Assembly (NCBI RefSeq): GCF_009939195.1
Contig: NZ_JAACKC010000001.1
Span: 427,665-491,664 of the forward strand
Origin: Acinetobacter kanungonis
Lineage (GTDB): Bacteria > Pseudomonadota > Gammaproteobacteria > Pseudomonadales > Moraxellaceae
Length of the DNA stretch: 64,000 nucleotides
Reading direction: 5' to 3'
The notes under the pieces: model-generated
Databases searched by the model: none
Seen by the model: only the letters and a program-made list of their open reading frames with translations
What the model was told of the DNA's origin: nothing
Shown: positions 62,034 through 64,000 of the stretch, in pieces
Position numbering within the stretch: the first letter of the stretch is position 1
How the letters are laid out: every line of letters starts with the position of its first letter
Made by a program: the position numbers and the translations under genes

Positions 62034-62669
62034 ATGACAGGGTTTTCCATCTCTATGGATTTAGCGCCGAAACAGTCTCAGTCGGAAACTTTAAGTGCTT
62101 TAAAAAGTACGGCTGAACAACGTCTGAAGAATTTTATGCAAGACGTGACTGGGCGTGCCTTAGTGATGATGGAAAATGCGACACAGGGTCAACAAGGCAT
62201 TGCGATGGATCTTGTCCAAGAGGCATTTATTTCATTGCATAAATCTTATTCAGACAAATCTACTGAAGAATGGTATCCCCTGTTTTACACCATTTTGAAT
62301 AACAAACTACAGGATTGGCGTCGTAAAGAAGCGCGCCGCTCGCAGCCTTTTTCTTTCTTCAAAAAGGTCAGCCTAGATAAAGATGATCTAGAAATCCAAG
62401 ATGTTATTGATGAAACCACCCCTAGTCCGTTGGAGTTTCTGGATCAGGCAGTTACGGTTGAAGAAATTCAAGCCGCGATTCGCCAACTACCAGTCCGCCA
62501 GCAACAAGCGTTTATGCTGCGGGCATGGGAAGGATTTGACACGCAAACCACTGCTCAAATTATGAATTGTAGTGAAGGCAGTGTAAAAACACATTATCAT
62601 CGCGCGATTCAAGGTTTGCGATCTGCATTATCGCATTTGAATCCATATTCGGGAGGGTCATCTGAATGA
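62034..62669 (+). CDS. ECF-type RNA polymerase sigma factor
   Basis: The start at 62034 (211 aa, MTGFSISMDLAPKQ) is the first good ATG; the frame is open back to a TTG at 61968. Region 2 (LVQEAFISLHKSYSDKSTEEWYPLFYTILNNKLQDWRRKEARR) and region 4 (EIQAAIRQLPVRQQQAFMLRAWEGFDTQTTAQIMNCSEGSVKTHYHRAIQGLR) are clear, with no region 3. Its stop overlaps the anti-sigma gene, and that overlaps the DUF3106 gene, so three genes form one tight unit. It probably controls an envelope-stress response, but the target genes are not visible. Confidence 0.93.
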   Translation: MTGFSISMDLAPKQSQSETLSALKSTAEQRLKNFMQDVTGRALVMMENATQGQQGIAMDLVQEAFISLHKSYSDKSTEEWYPLFYTILNNKLQDWRRKEARRSQPFSFFKKVSLDKDDLEIQDVIDETTPSPLEFLDQAVTVEEIQAAIRQLPVRQQQAFMLRAWEGFDTQTTAQIMNCSEGSVKTHYHRAIQGLRSALSHLNPYSGGSSE

Positions 62670-62986
62670 AACAAGATGATTTCTTAAAACAAGTTACTTC
62701 CAAACTTGATGGTCTTGCGCAACAGCACAAAGCAAAACCTGTTGTGATGACTCATGTACTGGATCATATCCAGCAACAGAAATCATCACGTTTTGCCTAT
62801 TTTAAAATGACAGGATTCGCTTTAGCTGCAGCCATCGCAGGAATTGTGGTGTTACCTAATTCCGTCGATCTGTCAGAAAAACCGCAGAATCAGGTTGTGG
62901 TAACACCAAAACTTTCTCCGCAAATGGTGGAAGATTTGGAAATGTTAATGGTTTTAGGTGAGGACAAAGTTCCACATGGCAGCTAG
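62666..62986 (+). CDS. Putative anti-sigma factor (single-span membrane protein)
   Basis: A 106-aa protein overlapping the sigma-factor stop by 4 bases (ATGA). Residues 1 to about 45 are soluble, helical and would face the cytoplasm, residues about 48-64 form one membrane span (MTGFALAAAIAGIVVLP), and the remaining about 40 residues are periplasmic. The layout and position suit an anti-sigma factor, but no zinc or RskA-type motif is seen, so the role is inferred. Its end overlaps the DUF3106 gene. Confidence 0.85.
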   Translation: MKQDDFLKQVTSKLDGLAQQHKAKPVVMTHVLDHIQQQKSSRFAYFKMTGFALAAAIAGIVVLPNSVDLSEKPQNQVVVTPKLSPQMVEDLEMLMVLGEDKVPHGS

Positions 62987-63380
62987 AAGGTTAGCTTTTG
63001 CTTTTTGTGCACTCGGTTTCTTGCAAACAAGTTTTGCAGGATTTGAACGTTTTTGGTTTTTTTCCAAAGATGCCAACACCCAAGTGGCTGAAACTTGGGA
63101 AACACTGTCAGAGCAAGAACAACGTGCTTTGATTAAACGCTATCAGTCGCTCAAAGAAATTCCAGATGAGCAAAGTGATAGTCTGCAACAGCGTATGGAC
63201 TGGTTTACCCAATTACCTGAACAAGAAAAGCAGAAAATGCGTGAAACTTGGCAACAAATGAGCAGCCAAGAACGCAACGACCTACGCGTGCGCATGCAAA
63301 AGGCGACACCTGAAGAACGGATCAATATTCGCCAAGAATACATGAACAAATATTTGCATCACACGGCAGAACAGCCATAA
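62976..63380 (+). CDS. DUF3106 domain protein, secreted
   Basis: The start at 62976 (134 aa) lies inside the end of the anti-sigma gene. Residues 1 to about 22 form a signal peptide (AFCALGFLQTSFA). The mature protein is built of repeated short helices typical of DUF3106: WETLSEQEQRALIKRYQSLKEIP, WFTQLPEQEKQKMRETWQQMSSQERNDLRVRMQ and KATPEERINIRQEYM. Family members often accompany sigma/anti-sigma pairs, perhaps as periplasmic partners similar in spirit to Spy/CpxP. The function is unproven. Confidence 0.86.
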   Translation: MAARRLAFAFCALGFLQTSFAGFERFWFFSKDANTQVAETWETLSEQEQRALIKRYQSLKEIPDEQSDSLQQRMDWFTQLPEQEKQKMRETWQQMSSQERNDLRVRMQKATPEERINIRQEYMNKYLHHTAEQP

Positions 63381-63405
63381 TTTTCATGGGGTTCTGAGCA
63401 TTTAC

Positions 63406-63440
63406 TAAAAAAGCCAATCCAGAGAAGATTGGCTTTTTTA
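63406..63440. terminator. Bidirectional terminator after the sigma operon
   Basis: AAAAAGCCAATC and GATTGGCTTTTT pair with a loop of about 6-8 bases and flanking A/T runs. Confidence 0.9.
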
Positions 63441-63460
63441 TGGTTCACAATATTATGAAC

Positions 63461-63491
63461 AAGAAGCTCATCAACATGGCGTGAGCTTCTT
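63461..63491 (-). terminator. Second hairpin, at the 3' end of the surface protein gene
   Basis: AAGAAGCTCA and TGAGCTTCTT form a 10-bp stem with an 11-base loop, 12 bases past the stop codon on the minus strand. The tail is only moderately T-rich. Confidence 0.6.
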
Positions 63492-63503
63492 AAACTTCAA
63501 CCC

Positions 63504-64000
63504 TTATGCTTTCTTGCCGCGGCGTTGATAACGATAGCCAGCCAATCCCAACAAACCCAATAAGCTAAACCATCCCATAGAACCGCCTCCACCACCAGAG
63601 GTCACTGTATTTTTTGCAGTATTGTTTAGATAAATTTTTGCGCGATTCGATGCCAGACCTTCTGCATCAAAGACGGTATATTCCATAACTTGATCAAATG
63701 GACTGTAGTTGTTTTTGACCTGAACCACTAAATTGCTGGAATAACAGGTATCGCGCATGGCACTGCCAGGGCAAGGACCGTTCGGCACAGATGGATCAAC
63801 CAGCATCGCACTTGGCAAGCTGTCTAAACGAATAGCCAACTCCTGACCTGCTTCATTATGGTAGAAATCGGCTTTATTCAAACCAGCAATACTTGTTTTC
63901 GGACCATCATCATCAAAGTCATTTTCAAGTGGATGCAAGCTAATATTCTGATTTGTACCATATTCCAAGCGATAAGTATCATCTTTGGCAATCGGTGCAA
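63504..64000 (-). CDS. C-terminal part of a surface protein with GlyGly-CTERM-like sorting signal (5' end outside window)
   Basis: The frame is open from its stop at 63504 to the window edge, so only the last about 165 residues are seen. They include a beta-rich region with a disulfide-type pair (NGPCPGSAMRDTCYSS) and a classic C-terminal sorting tail. The tail has a short GGGG stretch, one hydrophobic helix (MGWFSLLGLLGLAGYRY) and a basic end (QRRGKKA). This matches the GlyGly-CTERM pattern processed by rhombosortase. Acinetobacter has such a protein named rhombotarget A; this could be it, but I cannot confirm without the full gene. Confidence 0.78.
   Translation of the reverse strand, partial: APIAKDDTYRLEYGTNQNISLHPLENDFDDDGPKTSIAGLNKADFYHNEAGQELAIRLDSLPSAMLVDPSVPNGPCPGSAMRDTCYSSNLVVQVKNNYSPFDQVMEYTVFDAEGLASNRAKIYLNNTAKNTVTSGGGGGSMGWFSLLGLLGLAGYRYQRRGKKA

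Overview
The window looks like a chromosomal piece of an Acinetobacter-type gammaproteobacterium. This rests on gene content and order (tolQRAB-pal, ruvAB, purL, rpsB-tsf, sthA next to lipA, a 3-hydroxybutyrate/ketone-body cluster, a protein ending in a GlyGly-CTERM-like tail), on modest G+C, and on the style of the proteins. No database search was possible, so the species is not claimed.

Region 1 (1 to about 10,239) is the inner part of an integrated mobile element lying downstream of a tRNA-Arg(CCG) gene; its far end is outside the window. From the tRNA inward it holds a P4-type tyrosine integrase, a 40-bp perfect palindrome, an AT-rich cargo gene of unknown function on the opposite strand, an inovirus Gp2/YagK-YfjJ-like replication protein with a His-x-His motif, a 319-aa unknown, a small lipoprotein, a zinc-ribbon membrane protein, a DUF932 protein, a YqaJ-type exonuclease, a cysteine-rich metal-binding protein and an AlpA-type regulator. 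No capsid, tail or conjugation genes are visible. The backbone genes are on the minus strand and three of the gaps between them hold strong intrinsic terminators.

Region 2 (10.3-25 kb) is core chromosome: an ABC-2 exporter in one operon with queF, a conserved hypothetical gene, rodA and mltB, an RlpA-like protein, a lipoprotein amidohydrolase, an Mpo1-like protein, azlCD with an AraC regulator, a DUF3465 protein, rpsB-tsf (with a likely autoregulatory S2 leader) and map.

Region 3 (25-32 kb) holds an unusually large OmpW-family porin and a nitrate-type MFS transporter preceded by a textbook sigma-54 promoter and a structured leader. A further porin, a second MFS transporter overlapping a 45-aa membrane peptide, and a TauD-family dioxygenase follow.

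Region 4 (32-44 kb) has sthA and lipA back to back, three small hypotheticals, and a ketone-body module: 3-hydroxybutyrate dehydrogenase and a GntP-family permease on one strand, then a LysR regulator, CoA-transferase subunits, thiolase and a carboxymuconolactone-decarboxylase-like protein on the other. Together they can import 3-hydroxybutyrate and convert it to acetyl-CoA. An unlisted 41-aa membrane peptide follows.

Region 5 (44-64 kb) is housekeeping: an esterase, purL, dgt, ruvA and ruvB, an M20 peptidase, ybgC-tolQRAB-pal, fbp, an rRNA/tRNA methyltransferase, an ECF sigma/anti-sigma/DUF3106 operon, and the 3' end of a surface protein with a C-terminal sorting signal. Intrinsic terminators separate most units.
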